Below, in pieces: positions 8,604 to 17,560 of a stretch of DNA of 64,000 bases. Each line of letters starts with the position of its first letter. Within the stretch, counting starts at the first letter, position 1. The notes under the pieces are model-generated. The model was not told where the DNA came from. It saw only the letters and a list, made by a program, of their open reading frames with translations, and ran no database searches. The translations under genes were made by a program, and so were the position numbers. The stretch is from Bacillota bacterium. Its GTDB lineage: Bacteria; Bacillota; Clostridia; Oscillospirales; CAG-382. The DNA is taken from assembly GCA_029550965.1 (NCBI GenBank), contig JAKPGJ010000027.1:1-64000 (forward strand), read 5' to 3'.

Positions 8604-9708
8604 TAATATGCCGGACGAACTTTCCATCTATGTGCATATCCCCTTCTGCGCGCGCAAATGCAATTACTGCGCGTTTTACTCGCTGCCGGGCTGCGGCGAG
8701 CAAATCAAGCGGGATTATGCGGACGCTTTGATCCGGCAGATCAACGCGTTTCAAACCGACAAAACCGTCCGCACGGTCTATTTCGGCGGCGGAACGCCCC
8801 CTGTGCTCGGCGCGCAAAGGCTTCTATCGGTCTTTGAAACCATAAAAAACAACTTCTTGCTCTCTGCTGACTGCGAGATTACGGTCGAGGTCAATCCCGG
8901 CAGCGTAAAACCGGACGAGCTAACTTTGCTCAGAGAGGCCGGCTTTAACCGGCTGTCCGTCGGCATGCAGTCCGCCGTCGACAGCGAACTAAAAATCCTT
9001 GGCCGGCAATATACGCGCGCGCATTTTCAAACCATAATGGAAAGCGCGCAATCCGCCGGTTTCGAGAACAGGAGCGTAGACGTCATGTTCGGCATCCCCG
9101 GACAGACAAAAGAGAGCCTTCAAGAATCCCTGCGGTTCGCGCTGGGTTTGGGCGCCGCGCATATTTCGATTTACAACCTCACCATCGAGGAGGGCACGCC
9201 GTTCTTTCGGCAAAAGGACGTTCTCGGCCTGCCGGACGAAGAAACCGAAAGCGAAATGTACGATTTGATTTGCGAGACGATGCAAAAAGCCGGTTTTCAT
9301 CACTACGAAATCTCCAACTTCGCGCTTTCCGGGTTTGAATCCAAACACAACCTGCATTACTGGGCGTGCGGACGCTACGCGGGCTTCGGCGCGGCCGCGC
9401 ACTCCTATTATAACGGTAAACGGTTCTCAAACGTCAGCGACGTAGAAAAATACATCGCGCTGGCAGGCGACGATTATTATGCCCCGACCGATTATGAAAA
9501 GCAGCCCTTTCTGACCGAAGACGACCAAAAGGAAGAGTATATTCTGCTCGGGCTTCGTACGAGCAAAGGCATAAAAGCCGACAAAACGCTGCTGGACAAA
9601 TGCAAAAAATACGTCGAGCACGGATACGCGCAGGTCAGAAACGGTTACCTTTCGCTGACCGACAAAGGATACAGAATCTCGAACTACATCATCTCCGAAC
9701 TGATATAA
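8590..9708 (+). CDS. hemW: Radical SAM protein HemW (heme chaperone, HemN-like)
   Basis: A radical SAM enzyme-fold protein of 372 residues. The [4Fe-4S] motif [10 protein letters not shown] lies near residue 21, followed by YFGGGTPP, the SVGMQS segment, and [21 protein letters not shown], which is characteristic of HemW. HemW binds heme and delivers it to membrane cytochromes, and is often misnamed coproporphyrinogen oxidase. True HemN carries an N-terminal extension that is absent here. It starts inside the end of lepA. A second in-frame ATG at 8608, just after the lepA stop, is equally possible because neither has a clear ribosome site; coupling to lepA is likely. Confidence 0.92.
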   Translation: MTNHSNMPDELSIYVHIPFCARKCNYCAFYSLPGCGEQIKRDYADALIRQINAFQTDKTVRTVYFGGGTPPVLGAQRLLSVFETIKNNFLLSADCEITVEVNPGSVKPDELTLLREAGFNRLSVGMQSAVDSELKILGRQYTRAHFQTIMESAQSAGFENRSVDVMFGIPGQTKESLQESLRFALGLGAAHISIYNLTIEEGTPFFRQKDVLGLPDEETESEMYDLICETMQKAGFHHYEISNFALSGFESKHNLHYWACGRYAGFGAAAHSYYNGKRFSNVSDVEKYIALAGDDYYAPTDYEKQPFLTEDDQKEEYILLGLRTSKGIKADKTLLDKCKKYVEHGYAQVRNGYLSLTDKGYRISNYIISELI

Positions 9709-9759
9709 AACCGACAAAAACCGGATGAAATTCGCTTTTTTCGGTGTTAGAATGGTAGC

Positions 9760-10212
9760 GTGAAAAAAGCAAGCATGGAAAAGATCAAGAAAATTATAAA
9801 AAAACTCTGGGACTTCACCTTTAAAACCGAAAAAGGGCTGTACCTTGTTTTCGGCGGGCTGACGACGCTGGTATCCATTGTGACCTTCTGGATTTGCTTT
9901 ACGATTCTCGGCGAAAACAGCCAGGAAATCTCAACGGTTATCAAGAACGCCGCCGGAATTCTTTTCGCCTACTTTACCAACCGGAAGTATGTTTTCAAAA
10001 GCGAAAACAATACCGCCGCGGCGAAAACGCTGGAAGCGCTGCAGTTCTTCGCGACACGAATCGCGACGCTGTTTATCGACATGCTTCTTCTGAGCATACT
10101 CAAAGACAGGCTGGGCATCAGCGAATACATCGGCACCGTCATCACAACCGTCGTTGTTATTGTTCTGAACTATATCGCCAGCAAGCTGTATATCTTCAAG
10201 CGAAAGGACTGA
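9760..10212 (+). CDS. GtrA-like membrane protein
   Basis: A small integral membrane protein of 150 residues with four predicted helices, matching the GtrA/DPMS family. These proteins are thought to flip or help use polyprenyl-phosphate-linked sugars in cell-wall glycosylation. The TNRKYVFKS segment between helices 2 and 3 and the C-terminal SKLYIFKRKD are typical of the family. The start is GTG 9760 or ATG 9775; no strong ribosome site separates them. No glycosyltransferase sits beside it, but a polyprenyl-phosphate glycosyltransferase is encoded at 43039-44013. Its transcript probably ends at the hairpin at 10250, which lies inside the next gene. Confidence 0.82.
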   Translation: MKKASMEKIKKIIKKLWDFTFKTEKGLYLVFGGLTTLVSIVTFWICFTILGENSQEISTVIKNAAGILFAYFTNRKYVFKSENNTAAAKTLEALQFFATRIATLFIDMLLLSILKDRLGISEYIGTVITTVVVIVLNYIASKLYIFKRKD

Positions 10213-10225
10213 TAACAAAACCGTT

Positions 10226-10621
10226 TTGAAAAAGACATCGAATAAACGCAAACCGCCTTTGAACAAGGCGGTTTTTTCATCCCCGGAAACGCTGCAAAAC
10301 AAGCTGGACGAGTATTTCGGCAGCTACCTGGCGGAAAAGGGCGAGATTGCGGACATCGAATCGCTTGCCGACTTTTTAGGCATTACGCGCGAGGAGCTGA
10401 TGGCGCTGATGAGCGACGAAAAGTTCGGCCCTTCTCTGCGCATCGCGCGCAACCGGATCGCGAAAATCAAAAAGCAGCTCGCTTTCAGCGGAAAGCTGCA
10501 GGCGACCGTGCTTGCTTTTGATTTTAAAAACAACCACGGCTACAAGGACAAACCGGAGGAAAGCGAAATCGAAAGCGAACCTGTGGTTTTCAAGGGAAAG
10601 ACCGAAAGCTGGGCGAAGTGA
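10226..10621 (+). CDS. Phage terminase small subunit-like protein
   Basis: A 131-residue protein with a basic N-terminus, then SPETLQNKLDEYF and a helix-turn-helix-like SLADFLGITREELMALM, and an Arg/Lys-rich helix. This is the layout of small terminase subunits, which bind phage DNA and present it to the motor. The only in-frame starts are TTG 10226 and TTG 10259. Neither has a good ribosome site, and a perfect intrinsic terminator (10250-10277) lies within the first codons, encoding part of the Lys-Pro-Pro patch. It may therefore be poorly expressed. The stop overlaps the terL start (TGATG). Confidence 0.7.
   Translation: MKKTSNKRKPPLNKAVFSSPETLQNKLDEYFGSYLAEKGEIADIESLADFLGITREELMALMSDEKFGPSLRIARNRIAKIKKQLAFSGKLQATVLAFDFKNNHGYKDKPEESEIESEPVVFKGKTESWAK
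10250..10277 (+). terminator. Intrinsic terminator inside the start of the terS gene
   Basis: AACCGCCTT, a five-base loop, AAGGCGGTT and a T run. It sits 38 bases after the gtrA-like stop, which fits termination of that transcript, but it is also within codons 9-17 of the small terminase frame. Confidence 0.8.
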
Positions 10622-11973
10622 TGCGGGAAATCATCCTCACCCCGAACGAAAAACAGGTCCGGTTCTTTGAATCCACAGCGAAATATACCGCTTACGGCGG
10701 CGCCAGGGGCGGCGGCAAAAGCTGGGCGATGCGAACCAAGCTGGTTTTGCTTGCATTGAACTATAAGGGCATCCAGATCCTGCTTTTGCGCCGCACCCTT
10801 GGCGAACTGCGCGAGAACCACCTGTTTCCCCTGCTGAAAATGCTCAAAGGCATCGCGACCTATGTCTCGACCGACAAGGAGTTCCGCTTCCCGAACGGCT
10901 CGCGCATCAAACTGGGCTACTGCGACAACGAAAACGACGTTCTGCAGTACCAGGGGCAGGCGTACGAGGTCATCGGCATGGAGGAAGCGACGCATTTTAC
11001 GGAAAGGCAGTTCCTCGCTTTGACCGAATGCAACCGCATTTCGGGGAACATGGAGGACAAAACCTTCAAACCTCGGATGTATTTTACCTGCAACCCCGGC
11101 GGCGTCGGACACGACTGGGTTAAACGTCTTTTTATCGACCGGAACTACCGTCCCAACGAAAATCCGGAGGATTACTGCTTTATCAAAAGTCTGGTTTTTG
11201 ATAACCATTTTCTGATGAAGCACAATCCCGAATACGTTCAGACCCTTATGGCGCTGCCCGAGCAGCGGCGGAAAGCGATGCTGTACGGCGACTGGAACGC
11301 GTTTGAGGGCGCTTTCTTCCCGGAGTTCGATTACGAGAAGCATACCTGCGAGCCTTTTCCGCTGGACAAAAACTGGATAAAGTTCCGCGCGCTTGACTAC
11401 GGACTTGATATGACCTGCTGTTTATGGCTGGCTCTGCCCGGCGACGGCAGGTTAATTGCTTATCGGGAGCTGTACGAGAGCGGGCTGATTATCTCCGAAG
11501 CGGCGAAGAAGATTCTTGACCTGACGCCCAAAAACGAAGTCATCCGCTATACGACGGCCTCGCCCGACTTGTGGAACCGCCGTCAGGACAGCGGAAAAAG
11601 CGGTTTCGACATCATGACCGCCTGCGGGCTGAAGTTCCTGCAGAAAGCCAACAACGCCCGGATTACCGGCTGGCGGGTAATGCGGGAATATCTCAGGGGC
11701 TCCCTGCCGGACGGCACACCGAAGCTGACCATTTTTAGAAACTGCAAAAATTTAATCCGCTGTCTGCCGCTTCTCCGATTTGACGAGTACGTCAAGGAGG
11801 ACGCCGCGGACACGCCGCACGAAATCACCCACGCGCCCGAGGCCTTGCGATACGCGATCATGTCGCGCGAGCCGGCGTATCCGAAGCCTGCCCCTCCGTT
11901 TACAGGCAGCGTCTATACTTTTGACAAACCGAAAAAGGAGGAGGACGACTACGAGGACTACATTGAATACTGA
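10621..11973 (+). CDS. terL: Phage terminase large subunit
   Basis: The DNA-packaging motor, 450 residues. The ATPase domain carries Walker A GGARGGGKS (residues 26-34), Walker B YEVIGMEEA, and the coupling segment FTCNPGGVGHDWVK. The nuclease domain has the RNase H-like ALDYGLDM, a middle SPDLWNRR, and C-terminal HAPEALRYAIM. The last of these usually carries Asp rather than Glu at the acidic position. Start ATG 10621 overlaps the terS stop; GTG 10618 is one codon earlier. The frame is intact over its whole length, which argues against a decayed prophage. It lies in the same orientation as all structural genes to 19412. Confidence 0.95.
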   Translation: MREIILTPNEKQVRFFESTAKYTAYGGARGGGKSWAMRTKLVLLALNYKGIQILLLRRTLGELRENHLFPLLKMLKGIATYVSTDKEFRFPNGSRIKLGYCDNENDVLQYQGQAYEVIGMEEATHFTERQFLALTECNRISGNMEDKTFKPRMYFTCNPGGVGHDWVKRLFIDRNYRPNENPEDYCFIKSLVFDNHFLMKHNPEYVQTLMALPEQRRKAMLYGDWNAFEGAFFPEFDYEKHTCEPFPLDKNWIKFRALDYGLDMTCCLWLALPGDGRLIAYRELYESGLIISEAAKKILDLTPKNEVIRYTTASPDLWNRRQDSGKSGFDIMTACGLKFLQKANNARITGWRVMREYLRGSLPDGTPKLTIFRNCKNLIRCLPLLRFDEYVKEDAADTPHEITHAPEALRYAIMSREPAYPKPAPPFTGSVYTFDKPKKEEDDYEDYIEY

Positions 11974-12008
11974 CGCGAAATAACAAAAAAAAGAAGGTGA
12001 TTGAATTC

Positions 12009-13592
12009 TTGAAATTTAAAAAAGAAAAGCATACCGAAGAATGGGAGTTGTACGAAAAAGGCAAGGAATACAACTACTCCATCAACCTCTATGACACCGT
12101 CAACACCAACGAGCGCTTCTACCGCGGCGACCAGTGGGATTCGATCGACGCGAAGGGACTGCCCACGCCGGTTTTCAATATCTTCAAACGCATTATTAAC
12201 TACTTTACCTCTACGATTATGCAGAGCGCGGTTACGATGCGTTTTTCTTTTGTCTCCCCGTACGGGGCGGGCACCGGCATCAGCGAGGAGGAAGCGAACA
12301 ACATCTGCGATACCATCAACAGCATCGTCGATCTGCGGTGCGAAAAGATCAAGTCCGACCGCCTGCTTGCCGATTCGCTGACCGAAGCCGCAATTACCGG
12401 CGACGCGGTCTGCTATACCTACTGGGATCCGTCGATCAAGACCGGCCAGCCGTTCAGCGGCGATTTCGTCAGCGTTTTGGTGGACAACACGAACGTGTTC
12501 TTCGGCGACCCGAACTCGCGGGATGTCGAGAAGCAGCCCTATATTCTCATTGCGCAGCGCGAAACGGTTTCTTCCCTAAAAGAACAGGCAAGGCGCAACG
12601 GCATCCCCGAGCACGTCATCGACAAAATCACGCCGGACGACGACACCCTGACGCAGTCCGGCGACATGGCGCGGAAGGAGCTGGAGAACACCAAGTGCAT
12701 CTCGCTCATCAAGCTCTGGCGGGGCGAAAACGGGAAAATCCACTACCGCAAATCGGTTCGGAACGCCATTATCACCAACACCGTCGATACCGGGCTGAAC
12801 CGCTACCCCATCGCGCTCTTCAACTGGTCGCCGATTAAGAACTCCTGGCACGGGCAGGCGGTCGCCACCGGCATGATCGACAACCAGATTTTCATCAACA
12901 AGGCGTTCGCCATGGTGATGAAGCACATGATGGACACCGCCTTTTCCAAGGTTGTTTACGATTCCACCATCATCGACAACTGGTCGAACAAGGTCGGCGA
13001 AGCCATCGCGGTCAACGGTCCGGTCGAAAACGTAGCGAAGGTCCTAAGCGCCGGGCAGATGCAGTCGGGTATGCTGGACGTCATCAATCTTGCCATCGCG
13101 CACACGAAGGAGTTTTTGGGCGCCACCGACACCGCGCTGGGAAACGTCAAGCCGACGAACACCTCGGCGATTATCGCGCTGCAGCAGGCGTCGAACATCC
13201 CGCTCGAGAACATACGGCGCGCTTTTTATCAGTATATCGAGGACATCGGGCTGATCTGGCTGGACTTTATGTTCACCTATTACGACGAAAAGCGCCTGGT
13301 CTGCGTCCGCAACGGAAAGAAGAATACCTTCGTGCGGTTTGACGTCAAAAAGTACAACAACATTCTTTTCGGCTGCCGCGTGGACGTCGGCGCGACCAGC
13401 TATTGGTCGGAGATAGCTTCGATCAACACGCTGGACAACCTGCTAAACAAGGGACTGATTACACTCAAACAGTACCTCGAGCGCCTGCCGGACAACATCA
13501 TCCCGCGCAAAAAGGAACTCATTGAGGAATATATGAATATGACGAAAGGATTGGAAAATGAAGCAGAAAATGACGAACCAACAGATTCTTGA
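12009..13592 (+). CDS. Phage portal protein
   Basis: Forms the dodecameric ring at the packaging vertex. The protein (about 527 residues) opens with EEWELYEKGKEYN, then ERFYRGDQW and LPTPVFNIFKRI, followed by a mixed wing/stem body and a C-terminal helical region. The pattern resembles portals of short-tailed (P22-like) clostridial phages more than those of siphoviruses. The AAGAAGG ribosome site ends at 11997 and overlaps a GTG there, so TTG 12009 with 11-base spacing is preferred; GTG 11997 adds four residues. Its 3' end overlaps the scaffold gene by 35 bases. The family call rests on motif position plus context. Confidence 0.85.
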   Translation: MKFKKEKHTEEWELYEKGKEYNYSINLYDTVNTNERFYRGDQWDSIDAKGLPTPVFNIFKRIINYFTSTIMQSAVTMRFSFVSPYGAGTGISEEEANNICDTINSIVDLRCEKIKSDRLLADSLTEAAITGDAVCYTYWDPSIKTGQPFSGDFVSVLVDNTNVFFGDPNSRDVEKQPYILIAQRETVSSLKEQARRNGIPEHVIDKITPDDDTLTQSGDMARKELENTKCISLIKLWRGENGKIHYRKSVRNAIITNTVDTGLNRYPIALFNWSPIKNSWHGQAVATGMIDNQIFINKAFAMVMKHMMDTAFSKVVYDSTIIDNWSNKVGEAIAVNGPVENVAKVLSAGQMQSGMLDVINLAIAHTKEFLGATDTALGNVKPTNTSAIIALQQASNIPLENIRRAFYQYIEDIGLIWLDFMFTYYDEKRLVCVRNGKKNTFVRFDVKKYNNILFGCRVDVGATSYWSEIASINTLDNLLNKGLITLKQYLERLPDNIIPRKKELIEEYMNMTKGLENEAENDEPTDS

Positions 13593-14106
13593 CGCAATTT
13601 TTGACCTTGCGGACGAGAAAAACATGACGGTGGACGAGCTTCTGGCGCAGCTTCAGGCGGATTTCGAATCGGGTTTGAGCAAGAGCCGCGAAGGCCTGCC
13701 CGAAGAAATCATCGCCGAGCTTGAAAACGCAAGGAAGCTGAGGAAGGAAAGCCGCATCGCGAAAAGACAGTCCGAGCAGAACGAGCAGATCCGCAGAGAA
13801 GCGAAGCGTTTTCGGGAAGTGTTCCCGGACGTAAGCCCGCAGGATATTCCCGATTCGGTCTGGGACGCGGTCGCGGAAGGCATTCCGCTTCTGTACGCGT
13901 ACGCGCTTTACAAGATTACCGAGAAGCTGAACAGCGATTACGCGGGAAAGGTCAACGATGAGAACTCCGCCCGCGCCGCGGTGAAATTCGGCGACGGCGA
14001 AACCGAGCCTTCCTTCACCAAAGAACAGGTCGAGGCGATGAGCCCGAAGGAAATCGCGAAGAACTACAAAGGCATTCTCAAATCCTTCTCAAAATGGAAG
14101 TATTAA
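13558..14106 (+). CDS. Phage scaffolding-like protein
   Basis: A 182-residue, highly charged and mostly helical protein. Long Arg/Lys/Glu helices (KLRKESRIAKRQSEQNEQIR) are followed by a segment with many acidic residues and a C-terminal MSPKEIAKNYKGILKSF. Such a tail between portal and coat genes is typical of scaffolding proteins in clostridial phages, which guide procapsid assembly and then leave. AAAGGA sits seven bases before ATG 13558. The gene is embedded in the end of the portal gene in another frame, so coupling is likely. The role is inferred from position and composition, not from a strong catalytic or fold motif. Confidence 0.72.
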   Translation: MKQKMTNQQILDAIFDLADEKNMTVDELLAQLQADFESGLSKSREGLPEEIIAELENARKLRKESRIAKRQSEQNEQIRREAKRFREVFPDVSPQDIPDSVWDAVAEGIPLLYAYALYKITEKLNSDYAGKVNDENSARAAVKFGDGETEPSFTKEQVEAMSPKEIAKNYKGILKSFSKWKY

Positions 14107-14139
14107 TCGAAATAAAAAATCTAAAAGAAAGGAAACGTT

Positions 14140-14970
14140 ATGGCAAACTACAACAGCATTGAAAAAATCATCAGCGCGGAGATTCTCCGCACCAACGAGG
14201 ACAACCTGCTCGCAAACCGAATTTGCAACACGTCTTTTGTCGGCGACATCAAGAACAAAGGCGACTCGGTCACCTTTGTCGGACTCTCCGACCCGACGGT
14301 TTACGACTACACCGGCACGCTTACGTACGAGGACATCGACGACTACGCGACGGTGCTGTACGTAAACCAGGACAAGGCTTTCTCGTTTAAAATCAAGGAC
14401 ATCGAGGAGCTGCGCTCGTCCATCGGGCTTGCGGATTCGCAGACCAAGCGCGCGTCCTACCTTTTGAAAAACGAGGTGGATTCGTATGTGTTCGGGCTTT
14501 ATCCGGACGCCGGCTACACCTTCTCGCCGGTAACGGTAACGCCCGCGAACGTGCTCCAGACCATCGCGGAAATCAAGCAGAAGCTCGAGGAAGCGAATGT
14601 TCCGGACGGCAGGACCTGGATGGTAGTTCCGCCGTTTGTCAAAACAAAACTGATGCTTGCCGGCATCAAGTTCCAGATCAACAACGGCATCAACGGAACC
14701 GGCTCCGTCGGCTTCACGAACGAGCTGGGCTGCGACATCTTTGTTTCCAACCAGCTGCACAAGAGCGCCGACAATAAAGTTTACATGCTCGCCGGCTCTT
14801 ACTCCGCGATCGCCTACGCCGAACAGGTGCTGGAAGTACAGGTCATCGACCGCATGGAGAACTCCTTCGACAAAGCGGTCAGAGGCAGGCTGGTATTCGG
14901 CGCGAAGGTTATCAAGCCCAACGAGCTGGTATGCTGCCCGGTCATCGACGGCGGCAACAGCATCGGCTAA
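14140..14970 (+). CDS. Phage major capsid (coat) protein
   Basis: The probable major coat protein, 276 residues. Features are an N-terminal SIEKIISAEIL helix, FVGDIKNKGDSVTFVG, an acidic IDDYATVLYVNQDKAF stretch, a DGRTWMVVPPFVK strand pair near the middle, and LVFGAKVIKPNELVCCPV at the C-terminus. These are marks of P22-like / HK97-fold coat proteins, in which a tested peptide fits a receptor-free, short-tailed phage head. It has the strongest ribosome site of the module (AAAGGAAA, well spaced), as expected for the most abundant protein. It follows the scaffold gene after 33 bases. Confidence 0.85.
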   Translation: MANYNSIEKIISAEILRTNEDNLLANRICNTSFVGDIKNKGDSVTFVGLSDPTVYDYTGTLTYEDIDDYATVLYVNQDKAFSFKIKDIEELRSSIGLADSQTKRASYLLKNEVDSYVFGLYPDAGYTFSPVTVTPANVLQTIAEIKQKLEEANVPDGRTWMVVPPFVKTKLMLAGIKFQINNGINGTGSVGFTNELGCDIFVSNQLHKSADNKVYMLAGSYSAIAYAEQVLEVQVIDRMENSFDKAVRGRLVFGAKVIKPNELVCCPVIDGGNSIG

Positions 14971-14998
14971 AAAATAGATTGACAAAAGGAGAAAAACT

Positions 14999-15388
14999 AT
15001 GGCAGTAGCTTTGCAAGACACTATCATAACCAAAATTTTCAACGCCGTGGATCTGAACTATTCAACGGCGGCTTCATCGACAAGCTCAGAGACCTTCACT
15101 TTTTCGCTGAACAACTCAAACGACGACATTCTGCTCGTCATCGACGCTTCAAAAGCCGTTCCGGCTACTTATACCGTCACCTTCAACAAGGGCGATTACC
15201 CGACTGCGAAAACGCCCGGCCCGGTAACGGTTTACGACGGTTTCATCAGCGTCATAGCCATCGAAAGCGCTATGATTGAGAAAAAGAACGCGACCGCCTC
15301 GATTACCGTTACATCCTCCATCTCCAACATCGGCGCCTCGGGCATCCGAATCGCTGTGATTAAGAAGCGTTTTGTCACCAACAACTGA
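14999..15388 (+). CDS. Probable capsid-associated beta-rich protein
   Basis: A 129-residue protein rich in Ser, Thr, Val and Ile with no membrane segment or cysteine motif. The alternating pattern (TFTFSLNN, DDILLVIDA, ATYTVTFNKGDYP, ASITVTSS, SGIRIAVIKKRF) predicts a beta sandwich. Its place directly after the coat gene suits a decoration, head-fibre or neck protein; no family is recognised. AAAGGAGA stands before ATG 14999. A perfect intrinsic terminator follows 14 bases after the stop, so coat and this gene may form the end of one transcript. Confidence 0.6.
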   Translation: MAVALQDTIITKIFNAVDLNYSTAASSTSSETFTFSLNNSNDDILLVIDASKAVPATYTVTFNKGDYPTAKTPGPVTVYDGFISVIAIESAMIEKKNATASITVTSSISNIGASGIRIAVIKKRFVTNN

Positions 15389-15402
15389 TACTTGTTTAAG
15401 CA

Positions 15403-15430
15403 AAGCCGGAGCTTTCAGCTCCGGCTTTTT
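15403..15430 (+). terminator. Intrinsic terminator within the phage module
   Basis: AAGCCGGAGCT, loop TTC, AGCTCCGGCTT, T run. An 11-bp perfect stem. It separates the head genes from the connector/hub genes. Confidence 0.88.
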
Positions 15431-15446
15431 GAAAGGAGTTTTTAAA

Positions 15447-15827
15447 TTGACCGGCAACGACGTATTCAACACGGCGCTCGACCTTTGCGCGCTGCGGAAC
15501 GCAAACGGAAGCATCCCCGCCGACTGCGAGGATTTAAGACAGCGCGCGGTTGGGCTTTTAAACCTTCTCATCGCGGAAAACGCGTATCTGGATTCTCTGA
15601 TTAAAAAGCAGAACATCGTGATTTCGATCATCGCCTCGCTTTCGGACCCGATCGAGCTTTCCCCGATTCTGATCTCCGTTGTGCTGCCCTACGGGCTTGC
15701 GTGGCTGCTGATTCAGAACGAGGACGCAAACACGGCGGCGTTTTTCAAGGCGAAATACGAAAGCGAGCGCGTGCGCATCCAAAGCCAGCTGAAAGGTGTT
15801 ATCAAAGATATAACGGAGGTGTACTGA
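15447..15827 (+). CDS. Probable head-tail connector / head completion protein
   Basis: A 126-residue, mostly helical protein. It starts LTGNDVFNTALDLC, has a LLNLLIAENAYLDSLI helix and ends FFKAKYESERVRIQSQ...ITEVY, the ending seen in small connector proteins of clostridial short-tailed phages. These add a ring beneath the portal after packaging. The frame stays open upstream to 15372, but that passes through the terminator; TTG 15447 with GAAAGGAG nine bases before it is the real start. The stop overlaps the next start (TGATG). The function is inferred from gene order and the C-terminal pattern. Confidence 0.65.
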   Translation: MTGNDVFNTALDLCALRNANGSIPADCEDLRQRAVGLLNLLIAENAYLDSLIKKQNIVISIIASLSDPIELSPILISVVLPYGLAWLLIQNEDANTAAFFKAKYESERVRIQSQLKGVIKDITEVY

Positions 15828-17560
15828 TGGCGCGCCTGGTCACGTACGCAAGCACCTGCAATAAGTTCGGCGGGCTTGACCAATCCTGCAGGATGAGCGA
15901 CAACATGGCGTTATCGCCGGATATGGCGAACTTCCGGGTTACCGACAATTACTCGCTGAAGAAACGGGGCGGCATCCGAAAAATCTGCACGGCTTCCGCC
16001 CCCATCGACGGGCTGTGGGCCGGATACATCGGCGGCGTCTTTTTTTTGCTTTATGTTTCGGGCGGAGATTTATATAAGTACGACAGCGTCACCAAGTCGG
16101 GAGTTCCGATCGGCTTTGTGGACTACGGCAGAGCGGCGATGTTTGAGTTCGACGGCAAAGTGTATATTCTCAACGGCAACCGGTATTCGCGCTTCGACGG
16201 GCTGAGCGTCACGACGGTCGAAGGGTACGTCCCGCTTATCTACATCAACTGCACGCCCGCTGGCGCCGGAATCGCTTATGAAAAGCCCAATCTGCTCACC
16301 CCGAAGCGAAGGCAGCGGTTCTCCGCGGACGGCGTATCCGACGATTACGTCCTGGCGGAAAAAAACATCAGCCTGATTCACTACGTCACGGTAAACGGCG
16401 CTCCTTACTCGAACTTTACCTACAACACCACAACGGGCGTCGTGCATTTCTATACGACGCCGCCTGCGGGAATCAACAACATCGAGATTTGCTACTCAAA
16501 AAACAATCTCGACCGGACGAGGATTACGAAAAACCGCTACGCGATGCTGTTCGGCGGAAACGTCGATACGCGGCTGTTTTTGTGGGGGCATCCGAACTAC
16601 CCCAACTACCGGTTTCATTCCGAGCTTGCGGACGGCGTGCCGAGCGTCGAGTATTTCCCGGAAAACAACTTTACGGTCATCGGGAATACCGAAATCACGG
16701 ACATCATCTCGCAGTATGACAGGCAGCTGATCTTCACAAAAGACAAAGCGTTTTACTCCTACTGCGAGCTGAGACAGGATTTGATGGGCAACTATTACTC
16801 CTCCTTCCCCGTTTACAACCTGAACAGCGAAAAAGGCAATCTGATAAAAGGCTCGTCCTGCGTCATCAACAACGAGCCGGTAACCTTCTGCAGCGACGGG
16901 CTGAACCGCTGGTGTTCGACAACGGTGGAAAACGAGAAAAACGCCGTATGCTTCTCGGCGCCCATTGCCGAAGCGGTCGCGGGCATCGTCCGGTCAAACA
17001 ATTTTTCGGATTTGCGGCTTTTTGACTTCCAGAACAACAGCGAGCTGATCTTCTATCACAACGGCAAAGCCTATATTTACAATTATAAGCTGGGCGTTTG
17101 GTATCTGTTCAAGGATATGTTCTGCGACTTCTTCTGCGTGGTGTCCGGCGAGCTGTGTTTCTCCTTCGGCAACAACATTTACAAGCTCGACGAATCGCAG
17201 ACCGACGACGAGGACGGGGCCGTCACCGCTTACTGGAAAAGCCCGTTTGTTTCAGCGGGCGAGAGCGGCAGGCGGAAGGACGTCACCGAGCTTTCGCTTA
17301 CCGTCGGCACGAAGTCTTCCACCATGCTCGACGTTGCGCTCAACAGCGACATAATGCCCGAGAACGCGTTTACGCAAACCTTTGTCATTGAAAACGCCGC
17401 CGGAATCAAGACAAGCTGTCTGAGCATGCGGCCGAATCTGCGCAGGGTTTCCAAGGTTCAAATCCACCTGCGCGCGACCGGAAGGAATACCGACGCCGAG
17501 ATTTTTGAGATTACCCTGACATCAAAACCGAAAGGAAGTTATGCGAGATATGGATTATAA
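15827..17560 (+). CDS. Phage tail hub/nozzle-like protein (P22 gp10 / T7 gp12 type)
   Basis: A 577-residue protein with repeated short units of the form DGKVYILNGNRYSRFDG, YDRQLIFTKDKAFYSYCE and NNSELIFYHNGKAYIYNYKLGVWYLF, indicating a beta propeller. A C-terminal domain follows with AYWKSPFVSAGE and LRATGRNTDAEIFEITL. This is the layout of the tail hub or nozzle that closes the portal channel in short-tailed phages. The opening NKFGGLDQSCRMSDNMALSPDMANFRV is also typical: it sets up a 'which variables are observed' style wrapper seen in such proteins. GGAGG precedes ATG 15827. Its end overlaps the next gene by 20 bases. No tail fibre or spike follows. Confidence 0.68.
   Translation: MARLVTYASTCNKFGGLDQSCRMSDNMALSPDMANFRVTDNYSLKKRGGIRKICTASAPIDGLWAGYIGGVFFLLYVSGGDLYKYDSVTKSGVPIGFVDYGRAAMFEFDGKVYILNGNRYSRFDGLSVTTVEGYVPLIYINCTPAGAGIAYEKPNLLTPKRRQRFSADGVSDDYVLAEKNISLIHYVTVNGAPYSNFTYNTTTGVVHFYTTPPAGINNIEICYSKNNLDRTRITKNRYAMLFGGNVDTRLFLWGHPNYPNYRFHSELADGVPSVEYFPENNFTVIGNTEITDIISQYDRQLIFTKDKAFYSYCELRQDLMGNYYSSFPVYNLNSEKGNLIKGSSCVINNEPVTFCSDGLNRWCSTTVENEKNAVCFSAPIAEAVAGIVRSNNFSDLRLFDFQNNSELIFYHNGKAYIYNYKLGVWYLFKDMFCDFFCVVSGELCFSFGNNIYKLDESQTDDEDGAVTAYWKSPFVSAGESGRRKDVTELSLTVGTKSSTMLDVALNSDIMPENAFTQTFVIENAAGIKTSCLSMRPNLRRVSKVQIHLRATGRNTDAEIFEITLTSKPKGSYARYGL

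Noticed and set aside
15372-15446. Upstream extension of the connector gene
   Set aside because: It would be translated through a perfect intrinsic terminator; TTG 15447 has a good ribosome site.
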